From: Monodelphis domestica
Taxonomy: Eukaryota; Chordata; Mammalia; Didelphimorphia; Didelphidae
Assembly: GCF_027887165.1 (NCBI RefSeq)
Contig: NC_077228.1
Location: 185,343,643-185,407,642 of the forward strand
Direction of reading: 5' to 3'
Length of the DNA stretch: 64,000 bases
Below are positions 1-12,084 of this stretch, piece by piece. The notes beneath the pieces were generated by a model. It saw only the letters and a list, made by a program, of their open reading frames with translations, made no database searches and was not told where the DNA came from. The first letter of the stretch is position 1. Every line of letters starts with the position of its first letter. Both the position numbers and the translations under genes were made by a program.

Positions 1-19
1 GCTCTCCAGAGGACATGGA

Positions 20-175
20 TTCAAATTCCAGCTATTAATTCTCACACAACTTAAATCGTGTGATTTTGTCACTTAACTTCTAGACAGTTAACTTCTCCCC
101 AACTATAAAAGAAAGGGGTTGAATTAAATGGTTCCTGAGGCTCTTTGACCTCTAAATCTGGGATACTCTGATCCA
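20..175 (+). repeat. MIR3-type SINE relic
   Basis: TTGTCACTTAACTTCT and then a GGGGTTGAATTAAATGGTTC, CTCTTTGACCTCTAAATC end fit the MIR3 3' half. Confidence 0.65.
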
Positions 176-476
176 TCTGTCTACTTGTAATACCTATATT
201 TGATCCATTTGTAAGTCGAGTGTATGTAAATAGGGACTGGCTGCATTTCTTGACTCTCTCCCTTAGTACCTCATGTATATAGCCACTGAATAAATAGTTT
301 TTGTTTTGAAACATTTGTAACTCCCCCAAAACAAACATCTTTTTTCTCCTCTTTTCTCCTCCATTCTTTCATACCTCCCCCCCCCCAATTCTTTTCTGGG
401 TTCTCTTCCTTCTCTGAGACTCTTCTTTCCTACTTCCTTAAACCCTGCCATTGACTCTTTTTCAGAGAAAACAGAC

Positions 477-479
<3 letters not shown>

Positions 480-512
<33 letters not shown>
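480..512. repeat. (TG)n microsatellite
   Basis: About 16 perfect TG units. Confidence 0.95.
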
Positions 513-514
<2 letters not shown>

Positions 515-544
515 GGGGATGAGGTGTAAGGGATGATGCTAGGT

Positions 545-1171
545 ATCCATTTTCCAAGTTTGGGAGAATTTTTCCTTTCTCCTCAGGTACCAAGAAGGGG
601 CCAGACCTCAAGGAGTCCCAAAGCTGTAAATTCCTTCATGCCTCTGCCCTAAATGAGCCTACAGACCTGCAGAGCAAGCAGCCTCTCCTACTGTATGCCT
701 GTACCCGAAGGTTAGAAATGAGTTCATTAGCTATCTGCACCAAGGTTGCATTCTTTATTCAGCAGGTCTTACTGATCCCTGCCATCACTGAAATAATTAG
801 GGACTTGTAGATTTTCTGCAAGGAAAGTCTTCAGTTAAGCTGCTCCTGGCCTATCGATAGTCAAATCCTTGGGCCCACTTGCATAGTATGTACACTGTGA
901 TCCAACATAGCAGCTTATTTTATCTTGGTCATAATCTGTTTTCTAAGAATTTTCCCCTGGGCAAGTTCTTTGGTACTGTTCTGATTGCCATCTCTGCACT
1001 CACTGTGTAACTAAGGTGGTTGGGGATTGAGAATTCATAGATAACCAGCTGTCAAAGCTCCTACTTCTCTTCTAGTCCTTTGATAAAGTGTATCTCTTAC
1101 CTTCTTTCACCTACAAAAAAAGGAGTTTTTATAAGCATAAAAAAGGAGAAGAGGGAAAAGAGCTGCTTATT
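545..1171. other. Unassigned single-copy-like sequence
   Basis: No gene or repeat was recognised here. Confidence 0.5.
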
Positions 1172-1184
1172 TCACTAGGACCTT

Positions 1185-1833
1185 TTTTTTGTAATCCTTT
1201 GTATTTTAATTTTTTAATTTTTAAAAATATTTTTCCATGTTTCCAGGATTCATTTTCTTTCCCTCCCCCCTCCCAGAACCAGCAAGCAATTCCACTGGGT
1301 TGTACAAATGCCCTCTTGATACCTTTTTCCATATTATTGATTATTTTAATAGAACAATCTTTTAAAGCAAGCCAAAATCCCAAATCATATACCCATATAT
1401 ACAAGTGATAAGTGATGTCATATGTTTTCTTCTGTGTTTCTTCTCCCATAGTTCTTTCCCTCACTGTGGATAGCGTTCTTTCTCATTAGTCCTTCAGGAA
1501 TGTCCTGGATTACTGCATTGCTGCTAGTAGAGAAGACCATTACATTGGATAGTTCCACAATGTTTCGCTTTCTGTGTACAATTTTCTCCTGGTTCTGCTC
1601 CTTTCGCTCTGCATCAGTTCATGGAGGTCTTCCCAGCTCTTTCTGAAATCATCCTGTTCATCATTCCTTTCAGCACAATAGTATTCCACATCATCAGATA
1701 CCACAACTTGTTCAGCCATTGCCCAATCAAGGGACATGTCCTCATTTTCCAATTTTTTGCCACCACAAGGAGTACAGCTATGAATATTTTTGTACAAACA
1801 TTTTTCATTATTCTCTCTTTGGGGTACAAACCC
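1185..1833 (-). mobile_element. 5'-truncated L1 (649 bp)
   Basis: An antisense L1 3' UTR and ORF2 C-terminus starts with a T-run. It is flanked by the perfect 13-bp repeat TCACTAGGACCTT at 1172-1184 and 1834-1846. Confidence 0.9.
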
Positions 1834-1914
1834 TCACTAGGACCTTCTTCACATGTTTCCACAATAAATAAAATTGTCCTCAGTTGCCATATCAGAGTTA
1901 GATCAAACCAGTTT

Positions 1915-2060
1915 TACTTACTGTTCCCCAGATTCATCCATCTCTGTGTTTTTGTCCAGACTTTCATTCTCTCCTTATCCCTCTTGGAATCCCTAGTTTC
2001 CTACAGGGCTTCCAGCTCATTGCCACCTTCTCTGGGACGCCTGATCCTCCCCCCCCATTT
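1915..2060 (+). repeat. L2 3' region relic
   Basis: CTACAGGGCTTCCAGCTCAT and GCCACCTTCTCTGGGACGCC resemble the L2 coding end (CAGCTCA...CACCTCCTC). Confidence 0.55.
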
Positions 2061-2084
2061 GACAAGGGATTATGAGTGCTGCAC

Positions 2085-2295
2085 CTGGAGTCAGAGAACT
2101 TTAGAGGTCCTTTTCATATAAAAATCTATGAACCTCTGACTCCATAACCTGGGTTCTAAATCCAACTCTTCTACTTAACTCCCTAAGCAAGTTTTTTTAC
2201 CCTTCTTGGTCTCACTTTTTTCATCTATAAAATGAGAAGGTTGTGCTAGATGATAACTGAGGTAGCTTCCAGTTCTCAATCTATGTGTAGAAACC
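2085..2295 (+). repeat. MIR3-type SINE relic
   Basis: CACTTTTTTCATCTATAAAA followed by GCTAGATGATAACTGAGG, a typical MIR3 end. Confidence 0.75.
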
Positions 2296-2299
2296 CTTC

Positions 2300-2764
2300 A
2301 AGCTATTCACCCCAATTCCTTTAGATCCGTTTTCCAGGGAATGATTACTCAGGAGACTGTGGAACCACATTAATAAAACAGTAACTTATAAGTCCCCACT
2401 AATGACTTTTACCTTTTCACTAGTTAGCCAGTTGATTTAATTAGCTCAGAATAAAAGTGTTTTTTGAAATAGCATAGTATGAATAGTAGTAAAAAAAACC
2501 TCCCTAGAAATCTGGGATATATTCTCCCACAAATAAATGTTAATAGTGGGAAGAGTGGATACATGTACTAATAGAGAGGTACACACACAGGAAACACATG
2601 TGACCAAGGCAACTTGCATCTACAGGGTCCCAATACCTTTTCTTTTTCTTTTCTCATAATATTCTCTCATTCCTCTCTGCAGCAGAGATGCTGTGGGGAG
2701 GAATCAGAGAATATGTGATCCTGGGCAAGTCACCTGAGCCCCATTGCCATGTCATCTTTTTTTT
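2300..2764. other. Unassigned sequence
   Basis: It holds only T-rich and short low-complexity pieces; no feature was recognised. Confidence 0.45.
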
Positions 2765-2902
2765 TTCTCCTATCTTGACAAGGAGCAAGGGCTAGGCAAT
2801 GGGGGTTAAGTGATTAGCTAGGAAGTGTCTGAGATCAAATTTGAACCCAGGACCTCCCATCTCCAGAGTTGGCTCTGAATCCACTGAGCCACTTAGCTTC
2901 CC
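2765..2902 (-). mobile_element. WSINE1-like CORE-SINE
   Basis: The core GGTTAAGTGATTAGCTAGGA and the head ATCCACTGAGCCACTTAGCT are both present, with a short T-run at the left end. Confidence 0.8.
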
Positions 2903-2924
2903 CAGTATTTATTTTTATGTACAG

Positions 2925-3018
2925 AGCCACACAGCCAGGAAGTCTGAGGCAAGATTTGAGCCCAGGACCTCCCATCTCTAGGCTTTGCTCTGTTTCCAAG
3001 GAGCCACCCTGCTGCCCC
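2925..3018 (-). mobile_element. CORE-SINE fragment
   Basis: GCCCAGGACCTCCCATCTCT followed by GGAGCCACCCTGCTGCCC, a head-and-core piece directly beside the SINE at 2765. Confidence 0.7.
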
Positions 3019-3026
3019 TGAATATG

Positions 3027-3860
3027 TCATTCTAATCCACCATCCCCAGCACTCGGATCTTGAAACAGGTTATACCTATGCAGCTTCTTCATTGCCTCAG
3101 TTCTGGGGCCCGAGATTTCCTGAGCACTACAAATCAGATTCCCAATTCTAGCCGGACCTGACTTCGCATCCTGCCGCCCTAGGACTGCTCTCTGTTGGAC
3201 CTGGCATCCCTTATGGCCATGGGCTTCTGCTACGAAGAGCCCCTGTCCATGGGAGACAGGAGAAAAGATATCCTCTTCCCTGCCTCCCCCCTGCCCTCCT
3301 TTGCTGTATTCTGGAAAGGAAAAGACGAGGAGCAAATTCTTTTATAAGAGCCCGCTGTCTCACCTGGCTAGCTTGCTTTTTTATGCAGACTCAAGTGGCA
3401 TGACTGATCGATCTCTCAGCTAATCACTGGAAGTTCCCAGCTTGACAACAGAGCCCTCATCCAGCATTAGTCTTTCTATAATCCCATCAAATCACTTGAG
3501 AAACTTAATCATGCCTCTGAAAGGAGGGAAGGATTGTATGTCCTTTCCCTCTGATGATGGGCAGAAGCAATAAGAACCCATGCATCATCTCATTTGCAGA
3601 CCTGCTTTCTGCTGTTTATAGAGAGGCTATCACTTAATCAATTACCAAACTAACCACTTGTTACTTAACTAACAAAGCAGTCCTTTGTTTATTTAATAAA
3701 TTAATCTTATTAATTAACAAATTAGCCTAATAATATATTTATACATTACACATATACATACATATCACAATACTGTATGCCAATAGGATGGCCTTTGCTT
3801 ATAAAAATACATTTCTAGACCAGAGATTAGAAATCTAGATAGATAATTGGTAAATTGATG
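3027..3860. other. Unassigned sequence
   Basis: 3027-3335 is moderately GC-rich with an open minus frame that lacks recognisable domains. The rest is AT-rich. No gene is supported. Confidence 0.45.
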
Positions 3861-3862
3861 AA

Positions 3863-3864
<2 letters not shown>

Positions 3865-3919
<55 letters not shown>
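3865..3919. repeat. (AG)n microsatellite
   Basis: About 27 perfect AG units. Confidence 0.95.
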
Positions 3920-3921
<2 letters not shown>

Positions 3922-4124
3922 TTTGCCACCAGGTGGCACTACCTTCAGTGCTCCAGCCAAGTTGCTTCCTGAGTGAGTATTGCAGTAAATGCATATGTGG
4001 CTTTCTTACTCCCAAGAAAGTGCTCAAGTCTAAAAAAAATCTTAAAACTACTCCCTGTTCCCACTGCCCTGAGCTCACCCAGATGATCAAAGCTGGATGC
4101 TGGGGGGTGGGGGGTGGTACAGAG

Positions 4125-4275
4125 GGGCAGCTGGGTGGTCCACTGGATTGAAAGCCAGGCTTAGAGATAAGAAGTCTTGGGTTCAAAACTGGCCTCAGAC
4201 ACTTCCTAGCTGTGTGACCCTGGGCAAGTCACTTAAACCCCACTGCTTAGCCCTTATCATAAGGTAAGGATTAAA
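4125..4275 (+). mobile_element. WSINE1-like CORE-SINE
   Basis: GGGCAGCTGGGTGGTCCACT through CCTGGGCAAGTCACTTAAAC, ending in AAGGTAAGG and A-rich DNA. Confidence 0.85.
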
Positions 4276-4319
4276 AAAATTTTTAATTAAATTTTTAAAA
4301 AGGTAGACACTGGACCTGG

Positions 4320-5100
4320 GTTCAGTATAGGTCTAAGAGTAGTATATATAGAACATGATCCCAAATTATTAAAATAGAAAAACTCTCACCTCCTCTCAAG
4401 AGACCACCATACATCTGGGAAATCTGCTCTCATCTACTCAACCAACTTCATTCCCAAACTCAAGTGACTGACTTTTTAAAGGGCTGCATGATTTATTAAA
4501 ACAAAGTCGAGGAGCTCTAAAAGAGCTGGCTCATGGCAAAAATTGTAAAGAAACTCTCTCAGCTTCTCTCCTGGGCCAAGGAATGGGGAAGGAGTTGAAT
4601 GAAACTTACCAAGATTGGCACAGTGAGCCAATGGAGAAAATGGAGAAGGCTGAGGGTTTGGGAAAATCCTTCTGTTTAATGGCATTCACTACTGCTGTGG
4701 CTTACAGAAGCCCATTGATGACCGATTCACTCTGACTGGATTGTGATCTAAAGTCCTGACCCCGTCTCTGCTTCCACATTTCTACCATGACCACGGTGGC
4801 TCTCCAGGATCTGTCTCAGCTCAGAAACTGTGGCACCCAATTTGGGCTATAGCCACAGTGGCTCAGAGAGTGGCAAAAACTACCAGGATCAAGTGGCTCT
4901 AGGCTCCCTGCACCACAGAGTATTTTCCCATCTCTGAAATCTCTCTGCTTTGGGCTCTGTGGGATCAGGGTTGAAAGGAAGACCAGATGTCTTTTCATAG
5001 GCAAAAAAAAGAACAAATGCAAAAGTGTTGGGAAATAAATACCTACTTACATCTCTACCTTTCTCTGGCCCTGATAATTCATTACTATTTCCTCCCACTC
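4320..5100. other. Unassigned sequence
   Basis: Single-copy-like DNA with no recognised motif. Confidence 0.45.
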
Positions 5101-5114
5101 AACTTCTAGAAAGA

Positions 5115-5375
5115 AAAAAAGCATTTTAAAATAGTGTCTACCATGGGCCATGCTGAGCACCTTTACAAATATTGTCTCATTTGATCCTTACAACGACCCT
5201 GGGAGTCAGGTGCTATAATTATCCCAATTTTTTCAGACGAAGACACTGCAGCAACAGAGGTTAAGTGAATTACCCAGAGTGATATAGCTAGTAAATTTTA
5301 GGCTGGTTTTGAACTCAGGTCTTTCTGACTCCTAGCCCAGTGCTCTATCACTTGCACTACTAGCTGCCTCTAAGA
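5115..5375 (-). repeat. MIR relic
   Basis: ATTGTCTCATTTGATCCTTA, then CAGACGAAGACACTGCAGC and GTTAAGTGAATTACCCAGAG, the antisense MIR order. Confidence 0.8.
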
Positions 5376-5404
5376 AGACATTAGAAAAATCTACTACGAG
5401 AAAA

Positions 5405-5515
5405 ATCTATTATTATTATTATTATTAATTATTATTAATAATATAATATAATAATAATATATATAATATAATAATAATATAATTAATTATTATTAATCTA
5501 CTACTATTAGAAAAA
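5405..5515. repeat. AT-rich (TTA/ATA)n block
   Basis: Runs of ATT and ATA with inverted halves; nearly pure A/T. Confidence 0.85.
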
Positions 5516-5589
5516 TCTATTACGAGCCTATGTATATATTTATAGCTATATATTATGTTCTATATTCAAACATACTCCATCATCACTGA

Positions 5590-5690
5590 AATAGAACATA
5601 AGCTCTTTCAGGACAAGAATTGTTTTTGTTTTGTTTTTACTTCCTAGTTCCCAGCATGGTGCTTGGCACCTGTTTAAAAAATTCTGGTTT
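5590..5690 (+). repeat. L2 3' end
   Basis: CTCTTTCAGGACAAGAATTG and GCATGGTGCTTGGCACCTG mark an L2 terminus. Confidence 0.6.
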
Positions 5691-5724
5691 GATTAGTTTG
5701 AATTATACTTTATCACCAATTTTC

Positions 5725-5850
5725 TCTCCTCCCCTCCCCTCCCCTCTCCTCCTCTCCCCTTTCTTCCCTATCCCCTTGCCTCCTCTCCTCTCCTCTCCCC
5801 TTTGGGTCTTCCCCCTTCACTTGCCTTATGCCTTCTTTCCCTCCCTCCTC
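5725..5850. repeat. CT-rich simple repeat
   Basis: Variants of CTCCCCTCC; pyrimidines on the plus strand, unlike the other tracts. Confidence 0.85.
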
Positions 5851-5859
5851 CAGACAGGG

Positions 5860-6810
5860 GTAAGCCTGCGGGGACTCTGGGGCTTTGCGGTCTGGATGGA
5901 AGCGGAAGCAGGAGATAAATGTGAGACGCAGAGTCTCCTCTGGGCCCCTCCCTTCTAAACCTAAGCCCAGCCGACTTCCAGTGGAGCCCTTTGGTTGATC
6001 CTCTTGGAAATAAGCCCCTTCCTGGGCTGGAACTTGTCTGTGGCTTGATCAGAAGTCATCTTCCTTCTCTGCTGCACCCACTCCTCTGGAGAGCACTAAA
6101 TGACTTAAAGAAAGCAAAGCCCTCCCTGATGCTGGAGAGTGAGGCGGGACCCTCTCCCTATTTGGCCAAAGGCAGCTTCATTTAAGGGAAAGATCATCTG
6201 CAATGCAATGCATGTAAAGAAATTCTCCCTCTGGCCTGCTATTGAAGTGCTCCTGCCTATGCATTTCATCGTGAGACCAGAACTCTCTGAGATATACTTT
6301 TAATAAGATAATTCATGAAAACTGTGGCAAAGTTTTTGGTATAAAATACTAGATAGTACCTCGTATAGATAACGCTAGATAGGGGAGACTTTTTTTTTGT
6401 TTGTTTGGGGAGTTTTATAGCCAATGGGAAACTGGATTGTAGTGAAGGTGCAGCCATCCAGATATAGTACCACTAGGACCTCAGAATTGTTCTCAGCCCT
6501 TGACCCACACCTGGTTGTCCTCCAGTAGTGGGGGGTCAGAACTCAATGATTTCATTTCTGTAGGCCTGAAAAATGTTTCAAGAAGGAGATCGATGTCATA
6601 AAGACCAGAGCCATAGGCTAAAAAACTTTTTACAAGTTAGAAAAGTATGTTTCTGATCAGGAAAGGGCTGGAGGTTTCTGACGCTTTTCTAACTAATTTC
6701 AAGATTTTCTGCCTCTGTTTTCTAGATCTAGACTTCTGAAGATCGTATTTTCTAGGGCTGAGCAGTACCTGGGAAGAACTTAACTTGGGCTATCCAAAGT
6801 CACTCAAGTC
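5860..6810. other. Unassigned sequence
   Basis: GC-richer from 5860 to 6180 with open plus frames but no known protein similarity. Confidence 0.45.
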
Positions 6811-6814
6811 AAGT

Positions 6815-6910
6815 CAAAAAGCATTTATTAAGCCCTTACTGTATGCCAGGGACTCCAATGGGGATACAAATACAAGCAAAAACAAAGGTAGCTCGTACCC
6901 TTGTAATAGG
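6815..6910 (-). repeat. L2 3' end
   Basis: AAGCATTTATTAAGCCCTTA and GGGGATACAAATACAAGC are the antisense L2 terminus. Confidence 0.6.
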
Positions 6911-7424
6911 AAGAGACAAAATATAAAAGGGGGCTAAAAAGAGCTGGAGGGCAGGCTATAGAGAATGGAAAGACAGGGTACAGTGAGGGGCTTGAGAAAG
7001 TCTAGCGGGCCCTTTGTGTGTCCTGGAAAGGATTAAAGCCAAGGTTCTGGGAGGAATCGGCCCCTCAGGGTTGGAATGTCCATCCAATGAGAAACAGTCC
7101 ATGGATAGAGTGAGCTTTCAGGGTAAAAAGGTTTCTTAGGCATGGCAGAGACTGTCCAGTGGAGATGAGTCAGCAGTGTAGCCTGGAGAGAAAAAGGATT
7201 GATTTCCACTGGAAAGCCAATTGAATCATTAATGATGAGACCCATAACTGCCAAGTGAGTGAACCAAAATTTATCAGTGAGCACATTCTCATCCCAGCAT
7301 GGGGCAGCCCATCTGGGAAACCAAAGTCAGGTCAGAAGGTTGCCGAGAGAGGATCTTGAATCATCTTTCTCATCAATAGCTAACATTTACCAAAATGTTA
7401 AAAAGAGACCAAATAAAGAGAAAA
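6911..7424. other. Unassigned sequence
   Basis: No feature recognised; it separates two L2 fragments. Confidence 0.4.
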
Positions 7425-7490
7425 AGGTCAGGTGCTGTCCTCCAGGGGCTTATCATTTAGTTGGGAAGATGGAACACAGACAGGAAATGG
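7425..7490 (-). repeat. L2 3' end fragment
   Basis: CTCCAGGGGCTTATCATTTA resembles the antisense L2 segment normally next to the one at 6815. Confidence 0.5.
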
Positions 7491-7497
7491 AAAGAAT

Positions 7498-7645
7498 CTT
7501 TAAAGTCATCCAACATCTCATTTTATAGAAAAGGAAAACTGTCTATGGAGATCAAGTGACTTGCTCAAGGTCACACCGTTAATAAGAAACAGAGACTGTA
7601 TTTGAACCCAGGTCTTTGACTCCAGTTCCAGCATACTTTTTCCTT
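7498..7645 (-). repeat. MIR relic
   Basis: ATCAAGTGACTTGCTCAAGG and TTTGAACCCAGGTCTTTGAC. Confidence 0.75.
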
Positions 7646-7699
7646 TGCTAAGGAATCCATAATCCCTCACTCCTAAAGAACCCTTTTCCTCTCCACTCT

Positions 7700-7830
7700 C
7701 TCATTTGATGCATTTTACAGTCCTGCAAGAGATTGCCTGAATGCTCTACTTGCATCCATTTTACAGAAGAGGAAAGTTTAGACTGGAAAAGTGAAATAAC
7801 CTGTTGAAAGACGCATGACCACTAAATGGC
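7700..7830 (-). repeat. MIR relic
   Basis: CATCCATTTTACAGAAGAGG followed by a decayed core. Confidence 0.55.
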
Positions 7831-9074
7831 CGGACTCATAACAAATGAGCATTATTTCCACTCCATCACAAGTCTTAGCTGCCCTCCTCTCTGTTTCTGG
7901 GAGGCTGTCCACATCTCCAATCTCAGGTCACACAGCCTATGCCCAGTGCTAAGCCGAGTCAACCCTTTCCTTTTCCTCTGCCTTGTAATATTCTTCCTTC
8001 TGGCCGGTACTGGATCCAGTCCAACAACCCCTCCACCTGGTATGTCAGCTCTTGTAAGAGACAATTCTGTATTCTTCCAGTAGGGAGAACTTTCCATTCT
8101 CGGATTGTTAGTAGAGCTTTGATTCATCCCTCTTTATGTTCTGCATTCAAATTTGGGACCTCCTTGGTCTCTTCTTTAGCTTCGATCTCTCTGAGGGAAG
8201 GAATTACAACTGACTGGACTGATTTTTCCCTCCCTGAGACTTCCCATTAAACTGTCCAGCTCACTTCTCTACCCTCCCATCGGCTCTCACCAAGCTAGCT
8301 CAGGCAACGAAAAGCTGTAAAATATAGCGGAAGGGCTGATTTTTTTTCTGCTAATTAAAATCCATCCAGAAGGGGTTTTTCTAGAGTTATTTTAGTTCTA
8401 TGGCTAAAGCATATGCATTAAGTAATGCCAGGCTTTCCTTCCAAACAAAACCCAAGAGGGGGAAAATATTGATAATGAGGGCAACCAAACAGCTATTAAG
8501 TTTGCAGCGCCTTGGAATAGGTCCCAAGTGGGTGGCTTGGGCTTGTTAATAAGTAGGGCATGGTCAGCACCCTCCTTGGAAAGCAGTGTGCAAACATTAA
8601 TTGACTTTCCATGAGAAGATTATGTTTCCATTCCTTCTGCTAAAGACCTCCTCGTTCAATCACTTTGTTAGTAACCTTTTGTCCCGTCCAGCCTAGCTTG
8701 CCCAGAAAAAGAAGGAGGCACAGGAAGCAAATGCTTCACCACAGTGGGGCCTCTTTTCTTTTGCTGAGGGGCACTCCCCGTGGTAAAGCTTGGGGGAAAT
8801 CACATCCTTAGAAAAAGGAACAAGATGAGGAAAAGAAGGAAAAGGGAAAGGAAAAAGAAGGGGAGAAAAATGAAAAGGATGCAAAGGAGGAAAGAAAGGA
8901 AAAGGGGCCAAATGGTAGATTTGTTTGGGTTTGGAATTGGAAAACTGGGCTTTGAATCTCTGCCCAGCCATCATGAGTAGAAAGAATATGATTTTAGTAG
9001 AGGGAAGCCTCTGAAGAAGGGCCATTTAGCTTGAGGTGGGTGGGAATTGAGTTGTATTTGAAGAATGAATGAAA
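7831..9074. other. Unassigned sequence with a purine tract
   Basis: Apart from the A/G-rich tract at 8809-8912, nothing is recognised. The 8290-8690 stretch looks single-copy. Confidence 0.45.
8809..8912. repeat. A/G-rich tract
   Basis: About 100 bases of nearly pure purine, interrupted by a few pyrimidines. Confidence 0.8.
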
Positions 9075-9245
9075 CTTCTGTTTGGAGTCAGAGGATCTGG
9101 GTTTAAACCTTTACTCTACCATCATCATTGTGGCATTAGATAAGCCACTTCAATTCTCTATGACCTAGGAATATAAAAAAATGAGATTGAACGAGGTGGC
9201 TTCTCAGATCCCTTCAAGTTCGAAACCGATTATTCTATAATCTAT
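9075..9245 (+). repeat. MIR3 relic
   Basis: TTGGAGTCAGAGGATCTGGG and CAGATCCCTTCAAGTTCG. Confidence 0.75.
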
Positions 9246-9249
9246 GCTG

Positions 9250-9426
9250 TCAGAGGGCTGGATCTGAAGCCAAGCAGAACTAGGTTCAAATCTGGCCTTA
9301 GACACTAGTTGTATGCCACTGGACGAGTTAATTAACTTTGTCAATCTCAGTTTCATTAAATGTAAAATGGGAATAATTATAGACCCTGTCTCTCAGAATT
9401 GTTGTGACAATAAGTAGAGATAATAT
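9250..9426 (+). repeat. MIR relic
   Basis: CTCAGTTTCATTAAATGTAA and the GGGAATAATTATAGACC segment. Confidence 0.75.
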
Positions 9427-9545
9427 TTATTTTTAATTAACTAATGTGTTTGTCACGTTAAAATACCCAAGTAACTCCCTTCTTCCTTTCCCTCATCCAT
9501 TAGAGAAGGCCTCATTTGACAAAAAAGATAAATATATATCTACAT
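9427..9545 (-). mobile_element. Old L1 3' UTR fragment
   Basis: The sequence CCATTAGAGAAGGCCTCATT resembles the antisense L1 3' UTRs at 10070-10090 and 36525-36545. Confidence 0.55.
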
Positions 9546-9662
9546 ATATATATAATTATGTCTTACTGACAGATAATTTTTCTAAAGCAAATTGCCAACC
9601 TTGAAGTGCTACAGAAATGGTAGCAATGATGATGATGATGGTGATAATGATATGATGGTACC

Positions 9663-9927
9663 ATGAAGAGGGAAAGCAGTTAAAGGAGGAGGAAAAGAGA
9701 AGGGTAAAAAGAGGAGGTAGAAGAAGAGAAAAATTAAAAATGGGTACAGGAGTAGAATGAAAGGGAGGATAAAAGGAGAGGAAAAGGAAAATCAGGAAAG
9801 TATAAAGAAAGAGGAAAAAGAGTAGAAGGATAAAGATGAAAAAGTAGAAGTGTAAAGAAAAGGGGAAGAGTGAAAAATAGGCAAAAGAAAAGGAAAGGAA
9901 AAAAGTAGAAAAAAGTAAAAAGACACC
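9663..9927. repeat. A/G-rich tract
   Basis: About 265 purine-rich bases beside the L1 at 9965; no fixed unit. Confidence 0.8.
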
Positions 9928-9964
9928 CAGTCAGATTGTTCCTGCCTTTTTCTTCCTTTTTTTC

Positions 9965-10100
9965 TTTAGAATTTTATTCATTTATTTGTGATATATATTC
10001 ATTTTTCATATATTCATATATTCATTTATACATTAAAATTCCCAGATATCTCCCTCCCTACCCTTCCTACCCTAGAGAAGGCATCTTTTGGAGAGAGAGT

Positions 10101-10176
<76 letters not shown>

Positions 10177-11145
10177 TGGGGGGAGAGGGAGGGAGCATGT
10201 GAGGAGACAGAGAAAGAGATATACTATAAACTATCTTTTCAGTTTTCCATTTATCAGTTCTTTCTCTAGAGGTGGGCATTTACAAGTTATTCTTCAAACA
10301 TTCATTCTGTAGCTGCATATAATATTCTGTTGTTTCTACTCATTTTGCTTTTTATACTTTCAAAGAGGTCTTCCCATATTTTTTAAAAATTAAGCCACTT
10401 ATCATTTCTTACAGGAGAGTAGGATTAGATCACAATTATACACCCCAACTTGTTTAGCTATTCCCCAACTGATGGGTATCCCTTCAATTTTCAGTTCTTT
10501 GCTACCACAAAGAAAGCTGCCATAAATATTTTAGAACATATAGATTCTTTTCCTTTTTCCCTGATCACCCTGGGAAATATAGTATTTTTGGTGACATAGT
10601 CTTATAACTCTTTGGTCATAATCACAGATTGCTCTCCAAACTGGTTGGATCAGTTCACAGTTCCACAGTATATTGGTGTCCCCATTTTTCCACATTTCTT
10701 CCAATATTTGTCATTTGCCCTTTTATCATTGTAGCCAATATGATAGGGATGAGATAATATCTCAAAGTTTTTCTGATTTGCATACTCTAATCAGTTAATG
10801 ATATAGTGAATTTTTTCATATGACTATATATGGTTTTGATTTCTTCCTCAAAAACTGTCTGTTCATTTCTTTTGAGCATTTATCAGTTGGGGAATGGCTC
10901 CTATGCTTATAAATTTCACAAAGTTCTCTATACATTTGAGATATGAAACCTCTATTTGAGAAACTGTCTATAAAATTTGTTCCCAGTTTTCTACTTTCCT
11001 TCTAATCTTGGCTACATTAATTTTATTTGTACAAAACCTCTTTAATTTCATGTCATCAAAATTATCCATTTCATATCTCCCAGGGATACCTCTTATTTAT
11101 TCATAAATTCCTCTCTTACCCATAAATCTGATAGGTAATATGCTG
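9965..11145 (-). mobile_element. Older L1 3' part (1.2 kb)
   Basis: Antisense L1 3' UTR plus ORF2 C-terminus, including TTGGATCAGTTCACAGTTCC near 10650. A (GA)n block lies at 10090-10176. It is more diverged than the L1s at 24 and 38 kb. Confidence 0.85.
10090..10176. repeat. (GA)n inside L1
   Basis: Nearly perfect GA units that expanded within the old L1. Confidence 0.95.
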
Positions 11146-11689
11146 TGGGACCTCGCTTACTTAATATCAATATTTACTCTATGATGCTCTTATAGAAGCA
11201 AATCATTAAAAATAAAACCCATGATCTTGTAAGAATTATGGTTGCCAATGATCTAATTACCCATGGAAGAGATAAATAGTCTAAATGAAACTTATTTCCA
11301 GGGCTGACTTTTGTTAAAGGAATGATAGGGAAGACAGCATTAAGGTTGTGCCTGGCCAGAAAAGGTATGCCAGCCACATTGCAAGAGTAAAGATTATCAT
11401 TTGGCCAACATGAAATATTAATAGAATTAGAAGAAGGCCCACAGCACATCCAGCAGCTCCGCCATGGAAGAGTCCTACAAAGACATGGTCAAAAGGATGA
11501 GAAGGTACTAATGGGATGATTGCCTCGATCACTAAGATTGCAAATCCATCAGAGTATCCAAGAAGACAAGGCAAAAGACATTGGGTGTAGTTTATGTGTG
11601 ATTTGTGTCACATGAAAATATCATAGATTTATACCAAGCCCAACTCTGCATTTGCCAAAGTACCAAACTGACACTTGATATATTTTTCT
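11146..11689. other. Unassigned sequence with hydrophobic minus frames
   Basis: Two overlapping minus-strand frames (11314-11574 and 11174-11449) are rich in I, L, V and F. A decayed retrocopy of a membrane protein is possible, but no family was recognised. Confidence 0.35.
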
Positions 11690-11897
11690 TTTCTTTTTTT
11701 TTAAATCCCTTCCCTTGCTTCTTAGAATCAATACTGTGTATTGGTTCCAAGGCAGAAGAGCAATGAGGGCTAGGCAAAGGGGGTGAAGTGACTTGCCCAA
11801 GGTCACACATCTAGGAAATGTCTGAGGTCAGAGTTGAACCCAGGATCACCTGTCTCTAGGCCTGGATCTCAATCCACTGAGCCACCCAGCTGCCCCC
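11690..11897 (-). mobile_element. WSINE1-like CORE-SINE, complete
   Basis: T-run, tail AATACTGTGTATTGGTTCCA, core GTGACTTGCCCAAGGTCACA and head GAGCCACCCAGCTGCCCC in order. Confidence 0.9.
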
Positions 11898-11989
11898 TTA
11901 TATTTTCCAAAGAAAAGGATTGCACAAGTAATATTCAGTCTATAAAATAGGACAACAGACTGGTGCTCTTGGTGCCTATCATTGTCCAT

Positions 11990-12065
11990 TTGTAAATCAA
12001 TCAAATCAAAATAAAATATTTAGTCAGCATGTACTATGTGCCGGATATCCTAATAGGCACTAAGG
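11990..12065 (-). repeat. L2/MIR 3' end fragment
   Basis: GCATGTACTATGTGCCGGAT and ACTAAGGATATC. Confidence 0.5.
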
Positions 12066-12084
12066 ATATCTGATTTATCAGAAA

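Noticed and set aside
1621-2121. A 166-codon plus frame
   Set aside because: It is antisense L1 followed by L2 relic sequence.
11690-11897. tRNA-like heads of SINEs as possible tRNA genes
   Set aside because: The SINE heads lack a full cloverleaf and are part of repeated units with LINE-type tails.
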